Notes: generated by a model from the sequence alone, not told the origin. Positions 1 through 11,479 are shown, counted from the first letter of the stretch. The stretch is DNA of 64,000 nucleotides from Owenia fusiformis (GCA_903813345.2 CAIIXF020000005.1:13829375-13893374), one strand, 5' to 3'. Translations and numbers: made by a program.

Positions 1-184
1 GTTGATAGCCATATTTTCCTGAATGTGACATCGAGATATTATGGCATTTATGAGTGGTAAAACATGAAAAAAAGCATTTTCATTTAAAATTAGCATATGA
101 TTTGAATTGATGCCAAGAAATGTATTAGTTAACTGTATCCGTTTTACATCCATTGCAGTTGGCTACATTATAAGACAAGGCATT

Positions 185-340
185 CACATGCAAAATGTCA
201 ACACCTGCCATTTGTTACAGACACCAACTGCCAAACACCAACTGCCAAATGATAAACACCAACCACTGAACACCGTCCACAAAAAAGTTTGAGACCATAA
301 CAATATGTCACCACTTGTGGTGGTGACATAAAAATGATCA
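185..340 (+). repeat. Dispersed hairpin-ended repeat, copy A
   Basis: One of three diverged copies in the window (others near 58690-58825 and 63773-63886). Shared landmarks in order: a TTTGYTACAGACRCC block, a stretch of CCAAC/CGAAC-type direct repeats, a CCACAAAAAA(G) or CTAAAAACG block, and a terminal hairpin of the form GTCACCAC-loop-GTGGTGAC followed by ATAA. In this copy the hairpin arms are at about 325-345. A hairpin near one end suggests a non-autonomous Helitron-like or SINE-like element, but the CTRR end of classical Helitrons is not visible, so the family is unassigned. Nothing genic was seen in 1-624. Confidence 0.7.
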
Positions 341-714
341 TGGAAAATTGTATTTTTTTTAAAAAGTAGGAACTTCTGAGGTTATTAGAAAATTGGAAGA
401 CAAGGAAGGATTCTGGCTTTAAGATATTAGGGTTATAAATTGCAATGAAACTAAAACAAAACATTCTTTTTCTCAAATATTTGTAATTTATATTCGGTTG
501 AGTTTACGAATTTAGAATATAAATAATTTCTATAGTTTTTTGTGGGGTGTAGTTCATGTATGTGTCGTTGAAATCGAACGCGATTTTCACTGATATAGCT
601 GTATGGTGAATAGCTGTCTGGTAAATAAGGCTGTTAGGTTTATACTTATCATTCTGGCTTTTGGCGCCTCACGATAAACTTCTCCAGGCTTGTCATTACG
701 CACACGCAAACAGC

Positions 715-1464
715 ATGGACAATCCTGCCACGTTGGAAGACGTGTCCAAGCTGATAAACGAACAGTTTTCAAAATTTAAAAAGGACTTAAAGGAAGACAA
801 TGAAGAAAATAATTCCAGACTCCTGAAGAAACTGAAGACGGACGACAGTTTCACGTTCAAAAAGAAGGGACACAAAGTTCAACATGACTTCAACGTCAAA
901 GTACAAGCCACCATGGAACGTTCCCAGAATTTCCTGGAGAGAGCTTCTCAGATCGACGTAGACGGTGACGCTCAAACTGACCTTTTACAACAGGCACACA
1001 ATGATCTTCAAGAAGGTATTGATTTGATTATTTATCGTAATAAACTCATTAAAATGGCTGATATGTCAGAAGCCGGTTGGAAAACTGTAGAGGAATACGA
1101 TAGACAGCCTCTTGCTAGTGATTTAGAAGACGATAAGCGTATAAGGTCAGCCGATAGAGACGCAATTAGAAAAATGCGTTCTAAATCAAGATACTCGCGT
1201 AGGAGTTTTTCTTTCAGAAACCGGGGTCGCTACTCGGATCATCAGTCCTACAACCGTGAAGAAGGGTTCCAGTACGGCCAAGGCAGAGGCTACCAATCGG
1301 GCTACCAAACGGGCTACCAAAGCAGATATGGTTGGCGCGCTCGATCCGGGGGTAGAGGACCGCAATACAAGCCAGGCGGATGTTGGACCTGCGGGGAGTT
1401 GGGGCACTGGGCCGACACGTGTACAGCGGGACAGAAAATCCCTACCACTGACAGCACGCGCTAG
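715..1464 (+). CDS. Gag-like protein with C-terminal zinc knuckle
   Basis: This is the first ORF of the retrotransposon. The frame is open from 625; the first ATG is at 715, giving about 249 residues. The first part is lysine- and glutamate-rich and looks helical. The second part is basic and rich in Arg, Gly, Tyr and Ser, with two adjacent tandem GYQ-type repeats, suggesting nucleic-acid binding. Near the C-terminus is a CX2CX4HX4C zinc knuckle (CWTCGELGHWADTC, about 1381-1422), typical of retroelement Gag proteins that package RNA. It overlaps the next ORF by more than 130 bases in another frame, so RT is probably reached by frameshifting or reinitiation. It could also be called simply ORF1. 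Confidence 0.8.
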   Translation: MDNPATLEDVSKLINEQFSKFKKDLKEDNEENNSRLLKKLKTDDSFTFKKKGHKVQHDFNVKVQATMERSQNFLERASQIDVDGDAQTDLLQQAHNDLQEGIDLIIYRNKLIKMADMSEAGWKTVEEYDRQPLASDLEDDKRIRSADRDAIRKMRSKSRYSRRSFSFRNRGRYSDHQSYNREEGFQYGQGRGYQSGYQTGYQSRYGWRARSGGRGPQYKPGGCWTCGELGHWADTCTAGQKIPTTDSTR

Positions 1465-3442
1465 TTCTTCAACAGAAAAGTTAAGTACAATTTCCGATAA
1501 AACCAGATTAGTTAATAAGATATTCGTGAAAGGCAATTTGAAAAAACACAAACAGTTCTGGTCAGAGATTAATGCAAACAGTTATGTTCAAGACATAATA
1601 GAAAACGGGTACAAAATACCATTCTCAAGTACACCTAATAGAATGTTTCTCAAAAACAACAGGTCCGCCTTAGATAACAAAGATTTTGTGTCAAATGAGA
1701 TAAAAGATCTGGTTATTTTGGGGTCTGTAAAAGAAGTCAAGCACATACCACACGTAGTTAACCCTTTAACAGTTGCAATTAACTCTTCTGGAAAGAAACG
1801 ACTCGTTTTAGATCTCAGGCACCCAAATCAATTTATTCAGCTAGACAGAGTAAAATATGAAGATATTACTACTGCAAAGAACTACCTTAATCAAGGCGAT
1901 AGTTTAATATCTATTGATGTGACGTCAGCTTATCACCACATAGATATCTGTCAAGGTCATCAATCTTTCTTTGGGTTTTCATGGGAAGAAAATGGTTCAA
2001 GAAAGTTTTATGAATTCAACGTTCTCCCATTTGGCATATCAACAGGTGGTCTAGTTTTTACCAAGGTTATGAAATGTTTGGTGACCCATTGGAGAAAGCT
2101 GGGGTTACAAGTCATTTTCTACTTAGATGATGGCCTATGTATTTCATCCAGTAGGTCACAATCCGTAACAGATTCGGCTTGTATCAAATCAGATCTAATC
2201 AATGCAGGTTTCGTTTTGAACGAGAAAAAATCAATTTTCGAACCTCAAAAATGTATTACTTGGCTAGGGTTTGATTTGAACATGGAGGACGGGAAAATTT
2301 ACGTTCCTACTTACAAAATTGAGGGTCTGAAATCTGCAATTAGTGGCTTATTGAGGCAGAAAAAGGTGAAATACAGACAAATTGCCGAAATTGTTGGAAA
2401 GATCATAGCTATGAATCAAGGTCTGGGGAAAATATGTCAGTTAATGACAAGATATCTAAGCATGAAAATAGCTGGCATAGTCAACTGGGAACACTTCACA
2501 ATTCTCTCAGTCAACGACAAAAACGAATTGTTTTTCTGGTTGAATGACATAGATAAATACAATGGGGTCAGTCTAGTAGAATATAGTATTCCTGAAAGAA
2601 TCGTTTTTTCCGATGCATCAGACTCTGCTGCAGCGGGCATTCTTGTGGGGGAAAATTCAAAAGAACGATGTTTGTTGAAATGGTCAGAAACAGAAAGTAG
2701 GAAAAGTTCAACTTTCAGAGAATTAAAAACAGTAGAAATAGTTCTAGATACTTTCAAAGAAACACTTGCGAGAAAAACTGTCTCTTGGTCAACAGATAAC
2801 AAGAATGTTGTGTCCATAACTAGTAAAGGTAGCATGATTCAAGAACTCCAAGATATCGCAGTTAAAATCTTCAAACAAAGTTCCGCATCAAATATTTGTC
2901 TGAATTTCCAATGGGTTCCCAGAGAGTTCAATGTCGAGGCAGATGCTCTGAGCAAAACATTAGATCCGGATGATTGGATTGTGCTGCCATCTATATTTCA
3001 TTTGTTGAGCAAAAGATATGGTATTCATACTATCGACAGATTCGCAAGTGAGAAAAATGCCCAAACTGTGAGATTTAATTCAAAATTCTCGGAGCCAAAA
3101 TCAGAAGGCGTAGATGCCTTTAGTTTCAATTGGTCTGGCGAGAGCAACTGGGTCGTGCCTCCCATTCAAGACATTGGTAGAGTCATCAAACACGTTAAAG
3201 TATGTAAAGCTATGGCAACTTTGATCGTACCAAAATGGCCATCCTCATATTTTTGGCCATTCATATGCAAAAATGGAAGTTTTGAAGACATAGTCATAGA
3301 TCATATCGAATTTTGCAATCCCATGAAAATTTTCAGACAGGGTCAGTTTAGAAATACAATCTTCGGCACCACCGCATTAAAATCTCATGTTTTGGCACTA
3401 AGATTGAATGGAAAGTTGGCAACACCGCAGAAGCAATTTTAA
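1328..3442 (+). CDS. Reverse transcriptase / RNase H of DIRS-type retrotransposon
   Basis: The frame is open from before 1256; 1328 is its first ATG, but the segment overlapping gag is unlikely to be meaningful and the recognisable protein begins near 1509. The RT motifs are intact: a template-grip block (RLVLDLRHPNQ), motif A with Asp (SIDVTSAYHH), motif B (LPFGIS), and the catalytic YLDD at 2120-2131. RNase H follows, with its four acidic positions in order (VFSDAS, TFRELK, STDNK, VEADALS). After RNase H comes the extension typical of DIRS elements (DRFAS...RFNS...DAF...W...NW..PP...VPKWPSSYFWP). The protein copies element RNA into DNA. No stop or frameshift is visible across this ORF, so decay appears recent. 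Confidence 0.92.
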   Translation: MVGALDPGVEDRNTSQADVGPAGSWGTGPTRVQRDRKSLPLTARASSSTEKLSTISDKTRLVNKIFVKGNLKKHKQFWSEINANSYVQDIIENGYKIPFSSTPNRMFLKNNRSALDNKDFVSNEIKDLVILGSVKEVKHIPHVVNPLTVAINSSGKKRLVLDLRHPNQFIQLDRVKYEDITTAKNYLNQGDSLISIDVTSAYHHIDICQGHQSFFGFSWEENGSRKFYEFNVLPFGISTGGLVFTKVMKCLVTHWRKLGLQVIFYLDDGLCISSSRSQSVTDSACIKSDLINAGFVLNEKKSIFEPQKCITWLGFDLNMEDGKIYVPTYKIEGLKSAISGLLRQKKVKYRQIAEIVGKIIAMNQGLGKICQLMTRYLSMKIAGIVNWEHFTILSVNDKNELFFWLNDIDKYNGVSLVEYSIPERIVFSDASDSAAAGILVGENSKERCLLKWSETESRKSSTFRELKTVEIVLDTFKETLARKTVSWSTDNKNVVSITSKGSMIQELQDIAVKIFKQSSASNICLNFQWVPREFNVEADALSKTLDPDDWIVLPSIFHLLSKRYGIHTIDRFASEKNAQTVRFNSKFSEPKSEGVDAFSFNWSGESNWVVPPIQDIGRVIKHVKVCKAMATLIVPKWPSSYFWPFICKNGSFEDIVIDHIEFCNPMKIFRQGQFRNTIFGTTALKSHVLALRLNGKLATPQKQF

Positions 3443-3444
3443 GC

Positions 3445-4000
3445 TGATAGCATTTGTTTGAAGCCTCCGAGGCGTATATTGATTGATATAAATCATTCTA
3501 TTACACAACCACCCCCCCCCCCCCCCCCGAGGCAATTACATTATGTTATTTGACCGACTGAATCTGCCGTCGAGGCAATGTTATGATATATTAAAATTGA
3601 AATGCCTCCGAGGCCACGATTTGAAATTCAAGGCAATTTTGAGGTATTTTGAAAGCCGCCGAGGCCAAAAAATGATTTGAGATGCTGACTAGGCATTACT
3701 ATATATACTTTGATATATGATTGGAGGCCGCCGAAGCTAGAATGAAAAAATAAGAGATGCCGCCGAGGCAATAAAATGTGTTGATTTAAGATTGGAGGCC
3801 GCCGAGGCTAGAAAGATAAAATAAGAGAAGCCGCCGAGGCAATATAATGTGTTGATTTAAGATTGGAGGCCGCCGAGGCTAGAAAGATAAAATAAGAGAA
3901 GCCGCCGAGGCAATATAATGTGTTGGTATATGATTGGATGCCGCCGAGGCTAGATTGATAAGATTCGAGAAACTGCCTAGGCTATAGTATAACAGATGTC
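3445..4000 (+). repeat. GCCGCCGAGGC-motif tandem block inside the retrotransposon
   Basis: Between RT/RNase H and the recombinase, a GC-rich motif (GCCGCCGAGGC and variants) recurs roughly every 35 bp in AT-rich DNA. From 3719 this becomes a regular 71-bp tandem repeat with units starting at 3719, 3790, 3861 and 3932. The earlier part (3445-3718) is a diverged version and holds a poly-C run at about 3512-3528. From 4000 to 4396 no coding sequence is visible. Possible roles are an internal structured RNA or recombination site, but neither can be shown here. Confidence 0.85.
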
Positions 4001-4489
4001 ACAAGACAGTTATGATTAATATTGTGTATGCATGTTTTTATATATGTAATTATTCGTATTTATATGAAAACGTTTGTTAATTCGTCATTCGATAATTCAA
4101 CAGTTGATTCATAGTTTAGATTAAAGATAATTATGCAAATCAGTACATAACTTCTTAGAGCATGAAACTGCAATTAAAATGTTCTGTAATTGTTTTAACA
4201 CAAATGCTTATATTAGCAGTTTACAGCAAAACGAAATACACGAGACAGATGGAACAATGCTGTAACATATTCTAGTTTATATTTTAGATGCTGTCACATC
4301 GCATTCTACAATAGAAGCATTTGTCGAAACAAGAATGGCAATTAATTTTTTGTTTTCATGTACTACTTAATTAGAAACATTCTACAATTCCAATAAGAAC
4401 ATGTTCAATATTTCAGGATCATTCAGCATGGCTTGGCTTCACTGCAACCTATTAAAGATCCACAACTAGCAGCACTATCGGTGGATTTA

Positions 4490-5428
4490 ATGTCTGAAAT
4501 CGCACATCACGGAACAAGTGACAACACGCAGAAAAAATACAATTGTTACTTTCAAAAATGGACAACATGGACCGAAAAATTTGACGAAGTAAAAGACATC
4601 ACAGGTGAACCAAAATTTATAGCTATCTTCATGCTTTCGCAAATGCAAAGCGGTTCTTCTCATCACGTACTTAGTGCTATCAAATCTAGTATTAGCTGGG
4701 TGCACAAGACGGCAGGTCTGAGTGATCCTTGTTCGTCGTCCTTGGTGTCTAATATTTTAGAAGCTTCAAAAAGACAATCTGGCAAGCCCGTTGTCAAAAA
4801 GGAACCGATCACAGCTGAAATGTTGACAAGACTAGCAGAATCGTTAAACGATAATAGCTCTCTCAAAGACTTAAGAAACGTTACTATATGTGTACTTGGC
4901 TTTGCAGCGTTCCTTAGATATGACGAGCTGTCAAACATAACGCTCGGGGACATTTCTTTTAAAGAGCATTACTTCACCATTTCAATTACCTCATCTAAAA
5001 CAGATGTATACAGGGAGGGAAATACTGTGGTAGTAGCTAAAACGGGAAATGTTACATGCCCGTTCAGGCTTCTTAAGCAGTATTGAAATGCTTTGAATCC
5101 TACCCAATCTCTCGGTGATGATCAATTTATTTTCAGAGGCTTATCTTTCAAACAAGGTAGATTCGTCGCCAGAATGGCTAATAAAAAGCTCTCTTATACC
5201 ACGGTCAGAGAACTTGTTTTGGCACATTTAAAAAGCATTGGGTTGGATCCAAAACTCTTCGGAGTACACTCTTTAAGATCAGGTGGAGCCACGGCAGCTG
5301 CCAACGCTTCGGTTTTAGACAGAAATTTTAAAAGACATGGGAGATGGAAAACAGAAACCGCAAAAGACGGGTACATAAAAGACGATCTCATTCACAGACT
5401 AGGTGTAACAATGAAACTTGGGCTTTAG
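4490..5428 (+). pseudogene. Tyrosine recombinase of DIRS-type element, one in-frame stop
   Basis: Integrase of the retrotransposon; it would join a circular cDNA to the target by tyrosine-recombinase chemistry. The frame is open from 4397, and the first ATG is at 4490. A TTTCAG acceptor-like site at 4411-4416 leaves open an upstream spliced start. The N-terminal half is a core-binding (SAM-like) region. Catalytic blocks follow: first Arg in AAFLRYDELSNI, HSLRSGG carrying the His-x-x-Arg pair, and GRWKTETAKDGYI with the Tyr nucleophile. A TGA at 5084-5086 interrupts the frame between the first Arg and the HxxR box, and the same frame then continues to 5428. The product would lack the nucleophile unless the stop is read through or is a sequencing error. 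Confidence 0.85.
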
Positions 5429-5568
5429 TTCACCTTGTAATTTCAAGATATATTTATCCTCACTTGCTCTAGTTTTCTGTACTGCGGCCACAAGCCTATT
5501 GCTTTTCTTGTAATCAAGTGTTGTGTTTATCTGAACGTAACCTGACAATTGGTATAGAACACAGTGTA

Positions 5569-5640
5569 TATTCTCTCATCACTACCCGTCATACAACATA
5601 ACACCAACTTTCAGTTTCAAGGAATGAGAGCACTTGGCAC
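5569..5640 (+). repeat. 72-bp split direct repeat, first copy
   Basis: Identical over 72 bp to 6238-6309, in the same orientation. It lies 141 bp after the recombinase stop. It corresponds to the B1 repeat expected in Ngaro-type elements. Confidence 0.85.
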
Positions 5641-6050
5641 CCGTGTTTATTAGTAGCGTTATCCCGCAAGACGGGGTTGACAAGACACAAATGTTTGTTC
5701 GATTGTCGAGGACTCATTGTGCGTAAAATGTATGTATACAGATCAAATTAACGTTAATAATCAAGCCTATATAAAGTATAATGATATCTCAGTGAATCCT
5801 AGAACTATTAATACGTATAAAGTGAATCTGATTGGCACCATTAAAACCTCTATTCTTATTATGAGAGACCGAGGACTCCTTACAAGCTTTAAAAAGAAAC
5901 CATCTTCATCTAAACTGAGGTTTCTTTGGAGATGAAAAGGTATGTCAATCAAAACCACTATCTACATGTATATTATTACTGAACAATACTCTTACAAGAG
6001 TTGATACATAATGTTTGAAATTTACGAATACAACACTGTAATGTGAATAT

Positions 6051-6234
6051 TAAAACGAAGTGTATGTGTTGACTACACGGTGACAAAGCTCAGAATGTCT
6101 TTCTATACACTCTACCTTCACCACGAAAACATCCACTCACTCACATAACTCTACATTGAACTGAACTCATCGTTCAGCCAATAGAAAGCATTTATGTTCT
6201 AAAGTCGCTACGCTCCACCGAACATAAATAGCCA
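6051..6234 (+). repeat. 184-bp exact dispersed repeat, copy 1, with terminal hairpin
   Basis: Identical over its whole length to 13981-14164. It sits inside the segment between the two 72-bp retrotransposon repeats and ends three bases before the second one. Its 3' end carries an inverted repeat (ATTTATGTTC / GAACATAAAT) around a loop containing GTCGCTACGCTCC. It is either part of the retrotransposon terminus, with the 13.98-kb copy being a fragment of another element, or a small insertion of its own. Confidence 0.85.
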
Positions 6235-6237
6235 TTC

Positions 6238-6309
6238 TATTCTCTCATCACTACCCGTCATACAACATAACACCAACTTTCAGTTTCAAGGAATGAGAGC
6301 ACTTGGCAC
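6238..6309 (+). repeat. 72-bp split direct repeat, second copy
   Basis: Identical partner of 5569-5640 (offset 669 bp). It corresponds to B2 and marks the likely right end of the retrotransposon. From 6310 to about 7320 no gene or clear repeat was seen; the small ORFs there look random. Confidence 0.8.
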
Positions 6310-7325
6310 ACAGAAAATCTAAAGAACGGGAAAGATATAGAACAATAAATTGATTATGTCAATTTGAATCCACAGATTCTAGATACCAACACTTTATAGA
6401 TAAAAGTATCAGTCTTCGGCAGAAATACTTATTCAACAATCCTGTCTTTAAATGTCGGTCAGTATTTGAATTATTTTACACTGAACCAATGCTAAAATAT
6501 AATGTCATCTCAATGTAAAGCAAAAAGCAGCAAACCCTAAGTTACACATTGCAATGTCTCCAAGAGGTATAAAGTTCAATGATCGTTTCGTGTTAGGAAG
6601 AATCATAACAAACAATGCTGTAACTGGCTCCGTCTGCGATTGTTTGAATATCAGTTCAAATGTCCCATCGCTGATATATTTGACTGATGTTGAATCACAA
6701 ATGTTATGAAGTCCATATGACGTACTGTATATCCATCCTATGTCAGATTTGACAACATATTTGTCACAAGGCAATTGTACATTCTTTCAGTTGTGTTAGT
6801 CAGCCCTTTAGCACAACGGTGCTTGCAACATCTGTGCCAAAATCCCTTAGTTCGGCATATAAACATCACTTTACTTTAATTACTGCTCTACCAGCCTGGA
6901 AATATATCCATTAACAAATTTTAAATGTATAATTACAACAATATCTTTAACAATAAATCTATTCGTGAACGACTCACTGATTTTCCAACAGCTCATCTGC
7001 AATTCAGCAATATCTAAAGAAAATTGTTCAATATAAATGGACACCATCCAGATCAAAATACCTGAAAAGTAATTGACCAATGAAATACATATAGAAATCA
7101 TCAGGTTGTATATTGCCTATCATGACATGTTTACCTGTGAATTGTAATTCTTATGCAGTGGTACATTACACACGTCTAAACTATAAACTTGTGTCAGCAT
7201 ATACATCGTAATCTCGCATATATAGAAATGTCGTTAGCAATTCTCATTTTGTGCACTATCATAATCTGGTGTATTCACGTGCATTTCTCAATATGCTTAT
7301 CTGAATATCTCTGCGAGTTTACCTA

Positions 7326-9190
7326 AACATCTCAATGTTTACCTGAACATCCCAATGTTTTTGCCTATACATTTCAATGTGTTTACATACACATCACATT
7401 ACATCTGTATATCCCGTATGTTTCAAGGATTTTCCAGTTTTCTTGCCCGCGCATTACAGTTTGCTAACCTTCAAACCACAGTGTGCTTACCTTCACATCA
7501 TATTGTGATTAACTGCAACCATGGTGTGCATATCTACACATCAAGATGTGCTTACCTACACATCACTGTGTACTTACTTGTACATCACGATGTGCTTACC
7601 TGCACATCACAGGGTGCTTACCTACACATTACAATGTGCTTGCCTACACATTACAATGTGCTTGCCTACACATTACAGTGTGCTTACCTACACACCACTA
7701 TTCTATTTACTTACCTGCACATCACGATGTGCTTACCTGTACATCACAGGGTGCTTACCTACACATTACAGTGTGCTTACCTACACATTACAATGTGCTT
7801 ACCTACACATTACAGTGTGCTTACCTACACATTACAGTGTGCTTACCTGCACATCTCGCTGTGCTTACCTGCACATCACTGATACCCTGCACATCATGAC
7901 GTGCTTACCTGCTCATCAAAGTATGCTACCCTGTACATCACGTTGTGTTACCCTGCATATCACGGTATGCTACCCTGCACATCGCTGTGTGCTACTCTGC
8001 ACATTACAGTGTACTTACCTGCACATCACAGTGTGTTACCCTGCACATCACGGTGAGCTAGCCTGCACGTTGCGGCGTGCTAATATACACATCACACTGT
8101 GTTACCCTGCACATCACGGTGTGCTAATCTGCACATCACGGTGTGCCAGCCTGCACGTCACGGCGTGCTAATATACACATCACACTGTGTTACCCTGCAC
8201 ATCACGGTGTGCTAACCTGCACATCACGGTGTGCTAGCCTGCACGTCACGGCGTGCTCATATACACATCACACTGTGTTACCCTGCACATAACGTTGTGC
8301 TAACCTGCATATCACAGTGTGCTACCCTGCACATCACGGTGTGCTAGCCTTCACGTCACAGCGTGCTTATATACATATCACACTGTACTAACCTGCACAT
8401 CACAGTGTGCTACCCTGCACATCACGGTGTGCTAACCTGCATGTCACGGCGTGCTAACCTACACAATAAAATGTGCTACCAATCACATAACTTTGTGCTT
8501 ACTTACATATCTCAGTTGGTTAACCTTCATATCACAGTGTGTTTACGTACACATCACAGTGGCTTACCTGTACGCGCCATGTTATGCATACATACACGTC
8601 CCGTTTTAATTTATCTGTACATCACAGTGTGTTTACCTGCATATAATGGTCTGCTTACGTTCAACTATCAGTGTGCTAACCTGCACGTAATGGTATGCCT
8701 GCCTTTATATTACGGTGTGCTAACATTCACATCACGTTGCATGTCACAATAATATGCTTACCTATGCATGCATCACAGTGTGGTCACCTGTAAATCAGTG
8801 TGTACGATCTGCAAATCCCATTGTGCTAGCCTATATATTACAATGTGCTTTCATGCACATCCCAGTGAGAGTACCTCTTCATCGCAATTTGATTGTATGA
8901 GCATTACAGTGCTTACATGTAGATCACAATGTGTTATCTTGTACACCACGTTATTCTTACCTGAATATCACTGTTTACCTCCACAGAAAAGTATCTTGAT
9001 ATGCTTACCTGCACCTAGTGATGTGCTTACCTGCATATCATGGCGTGCTTTCTTGCACGTCATTACCTGTCCATTCGAATATGCTAAGCTGTATAAGATG
9101 TTAATGAATGTTCTTACACAACCCAGTGTGCTTGTCTGTATAGCAATTGTGCTAAATGCGCAATACATGCATTTGCTAATATAAGCGTGC
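7326..9190 (+). repeat. 22-bp minisatellite, about 1.9 kb
   Basis: Tandem repeat of period 22, consensus roughly GTGCTTACCTGCACATCACA plus two bases. It is regular from about 7540 to 8470 and diverges toward both ends. Because 22 is not a multiple of 3 and the unit has few stops, all three plus-strand frames look open at once (for example 7355-7882, 7521-8171 and 7546-7899). These are not genes. The reverse complement of each unit contains GCAGGTAAGC, a near-consensus 5' splice site. From 9190 to 10780 no gene was seen. Confidence 0.93.
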
Positions 9191-10784
9191 ACATTATCTT
9201 CAATGTGCTGTATCAACAAACTAATATCTATGTCAAATAAACAATTGCTTTAACTATTTAGCCTGTGCCTGATTATACTGTAACTTTAAAATGAATCTTA
9301 AATCTTAAAGCAAATACATGTTAACTTTTACCACCAAAACGTGTGAATTAAACTAACTACTCTGACTTTACCCGGGTCTTGTTCCACAAAAGGATTGTTT
9401 GAAAACGCCTCTTTTTATGATTTTAAAAGCCTAAAGTCAAAATGTTAAGCTTTTGCAACTCTAAAGTTCTCATTGCATTACGTTTTAAAATTAATGAACA
9501 ACATTCTTGATGAAAGTTGTAGTTCGAAATCAAGCTTCACTGTCCTGTCATCTAGATCTACAAAAATGCTTTACGATTGTCTACCCTGGAATAAACTCTA
9601 ATCTCAACTCTATATTAACCTATAACATTTTTAAAAATGGGCACATCCAAATGCCTTCGTATTAAGTTTTGATAATCTGTCAACCACAATTCTAGTTTTG
9701 AAGATATTTCAAGTAAGCTTATAAAACTACTTTATACGTGTAACTCTTTCTACATTGAAATATTTTGCTTTCTTTTTCTGAACAATTACTGTGAGAAAAC
9801 TCACCTTTAAAAATAACGCCTGTGCAAGCACTATCAAACATCATCATCACCATCTTGTAAAGTCATTAAATAACTTATTATCTAGCCAAAAAGCGTTTTC
9901 CCAATCAAGCCTCTGTGTTTACGAGTTAGTAAAACATGTCGAGTCTTTGATTAACGTTTTTAACTAACTCCTATACGTTTAAACGTGTTTGATCTTTTCT
10001 GAAACCTGTATTTATTTGAAAATCTAATATGTCATTACTTGTTATCAAGTTGAAATTCTGAACATTGACCACTAAATTTGATCTTTCTACAAATTATTTC
10101 TTTTAACTGCCTGCTTTATATACCCTTTATTTTTTAAACGAATCGGTTCATCTAAAATAGCTATTGTGAAACAAACCTATCACTTTGAATATCAATCTCT
10201 CAGTTCTAATACCGAGGAAAAGAGCATAAAATACGAAAAGAACTTGTAAAGGCCTCCCAATTGAGGAAACACTAGAACATGTTGGTACAAGTACTTGTAC
10301 GTACATAGATGAAATCTACGAAGAAGACCTCTAAACAAATCTTGTAAGCACCGAACTACTGTCAGTAGAGATTTTACATTTTGGCATGCCAACCTAAGGT
10401 CCTTACCATGGCATGGGTGCACTAAGGTCCTATCACTTTTGGAAGAGTTTATTTTCATTCAAAAGGTAGTATAGGAGTCGATACATTTTATAAGCACAAC
10501 ATTTGAATACACACTCAGTGGAGTCAGTTACTTGAATAAAACCTAGACATTGCAAATAGTAATGTATTAGTATAGTATATAATTTATCAATTGTGCAAAA
10601 GACCCCATGCAGAACAGTTCTAGTGATAAAGACAATCTTCCCATTACAAACCAAAGGCTTTACCAAAATGCCCAAAAAATCACTATTGATTTTTCTATTA
10701 TTGCAGACATTTATGGTTAGTTTATTGACTTAATTTCACAAACAGGCACAATTCTAAAAAATCTTACTTGGAAATGCAAATTAA

Positions 10785-11451
10785 GGTGCTATGGAAGTTA
10801 ACAGGAAATGACAAAACAAAAAATGTCAAAACCATGCTGTATTTTGAAATTTTTTTGAACCAAGATAACAGAGTTCTGTTGGACCTCCAGTCAGTTTAAC
10901 TAGTTCAACATATTTACATGACCGGGAACACAAGGAAAATGGTCAGAATGACCATAAACATAATGAAATAACCTTTTCAGAAAATGTGCCCAATATATTA
11001 CTCTAAATGATACAATTTAAAAAAATTCATATCATTCTCAGAAAAAGAAAAAAAGAAAAAAACTGAGTTTAAAATCGATCTATTTTCCTTTTAACTACAG
11101 CAATTATTGTTTCAGACGATTTTTTAAAATTTCAAAGATTGTATCATTTAGAGCAATATATTAGACACATTTTCTGAAAAAAATCAAGAGATTCTGTTCA
11201 TTGACCTTTCCTGAGCACCTACTTTTAGCTATTTTTCACTTACATCTTCAGAGGGCTGAAAAAGGTTATTTCATCATGTTTATGGTCATTCTGACCATTT
11301 TCCTTGTTTTCCCGGTCATGTAAATATGTTGAACTAGTTAAACTGACTGGAGGTCCAACAGAACTCTGTTATCTTGGTTCAAAAAAAATTCAGAATCCAG
11401 CACGGTTTTGACATTTTTTGTTTTGTCATTTCTGTAAACTTACATAGCACC
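10785..11451. mobile_element. MITE/foldback element with ~190-bp inverted arms, TTAA flanks
   Basis: The left arm (10785 to about 10980) and right arm (about 11257-11451) are inverted copies with few differences. Termini are GGTGCTATG and CATAGCACC, flanked on both sides by TTAA (10781-10784 and 11452-11455), the target duplication expected for piggyBac- or Kolobok-type transposition. The interior has no ORF. A diverged second copy lies at about 29449-30262. Fragments of the same interior also occur near 12230-12480. Confidence 0.85.
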
Positions 11452-11479
11452 TTAAATTACAAATTAAAATGTGTTGCAT

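Larger units (their letters stand above)
625..6309 (+). mobile_element. DIRS/Ngaro-like tyrosine-recombinase retrotransposon, degenerate
   Basis: Gene order is gag-like ORF, RT/RNase H, repeat spacer, tyrosine recombinase, all on the plus strand. This is the order of the DIRS order of retrotransposons, which integrate with a tyrosine recombinase instead of a DDE integrase. Downstream of the recombinase a 72-bp segment occurs twice in direct orientation (5569-5640 and 6238-6309, identical), matching the B1-A2-B2 split-direct-repeat layout of Ngaro-type members. No matching A1 repeat was found left of gag, so the left end is uncertain or lost; 625 is only the first base after the last stop in the gag frame. 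One in-frame stop breaks the recombinase, so this copy is probably inactive. Confidence 0.85.

Noticed and set aside
5717-5935. 72-residue ORF between the retrotransposon direct repeats
   Set aside because: Lies in the terminal repeat region, has no domain, and a similar-length ORF exists on the opposite strand.
7355-8171. Three long overlapping plus-strand ORFs with repeating peptide
   Set aside because: They are the three frames of the 22-bp minisatellite, all open because 22 is not divisible by 3; no domain or splice context.
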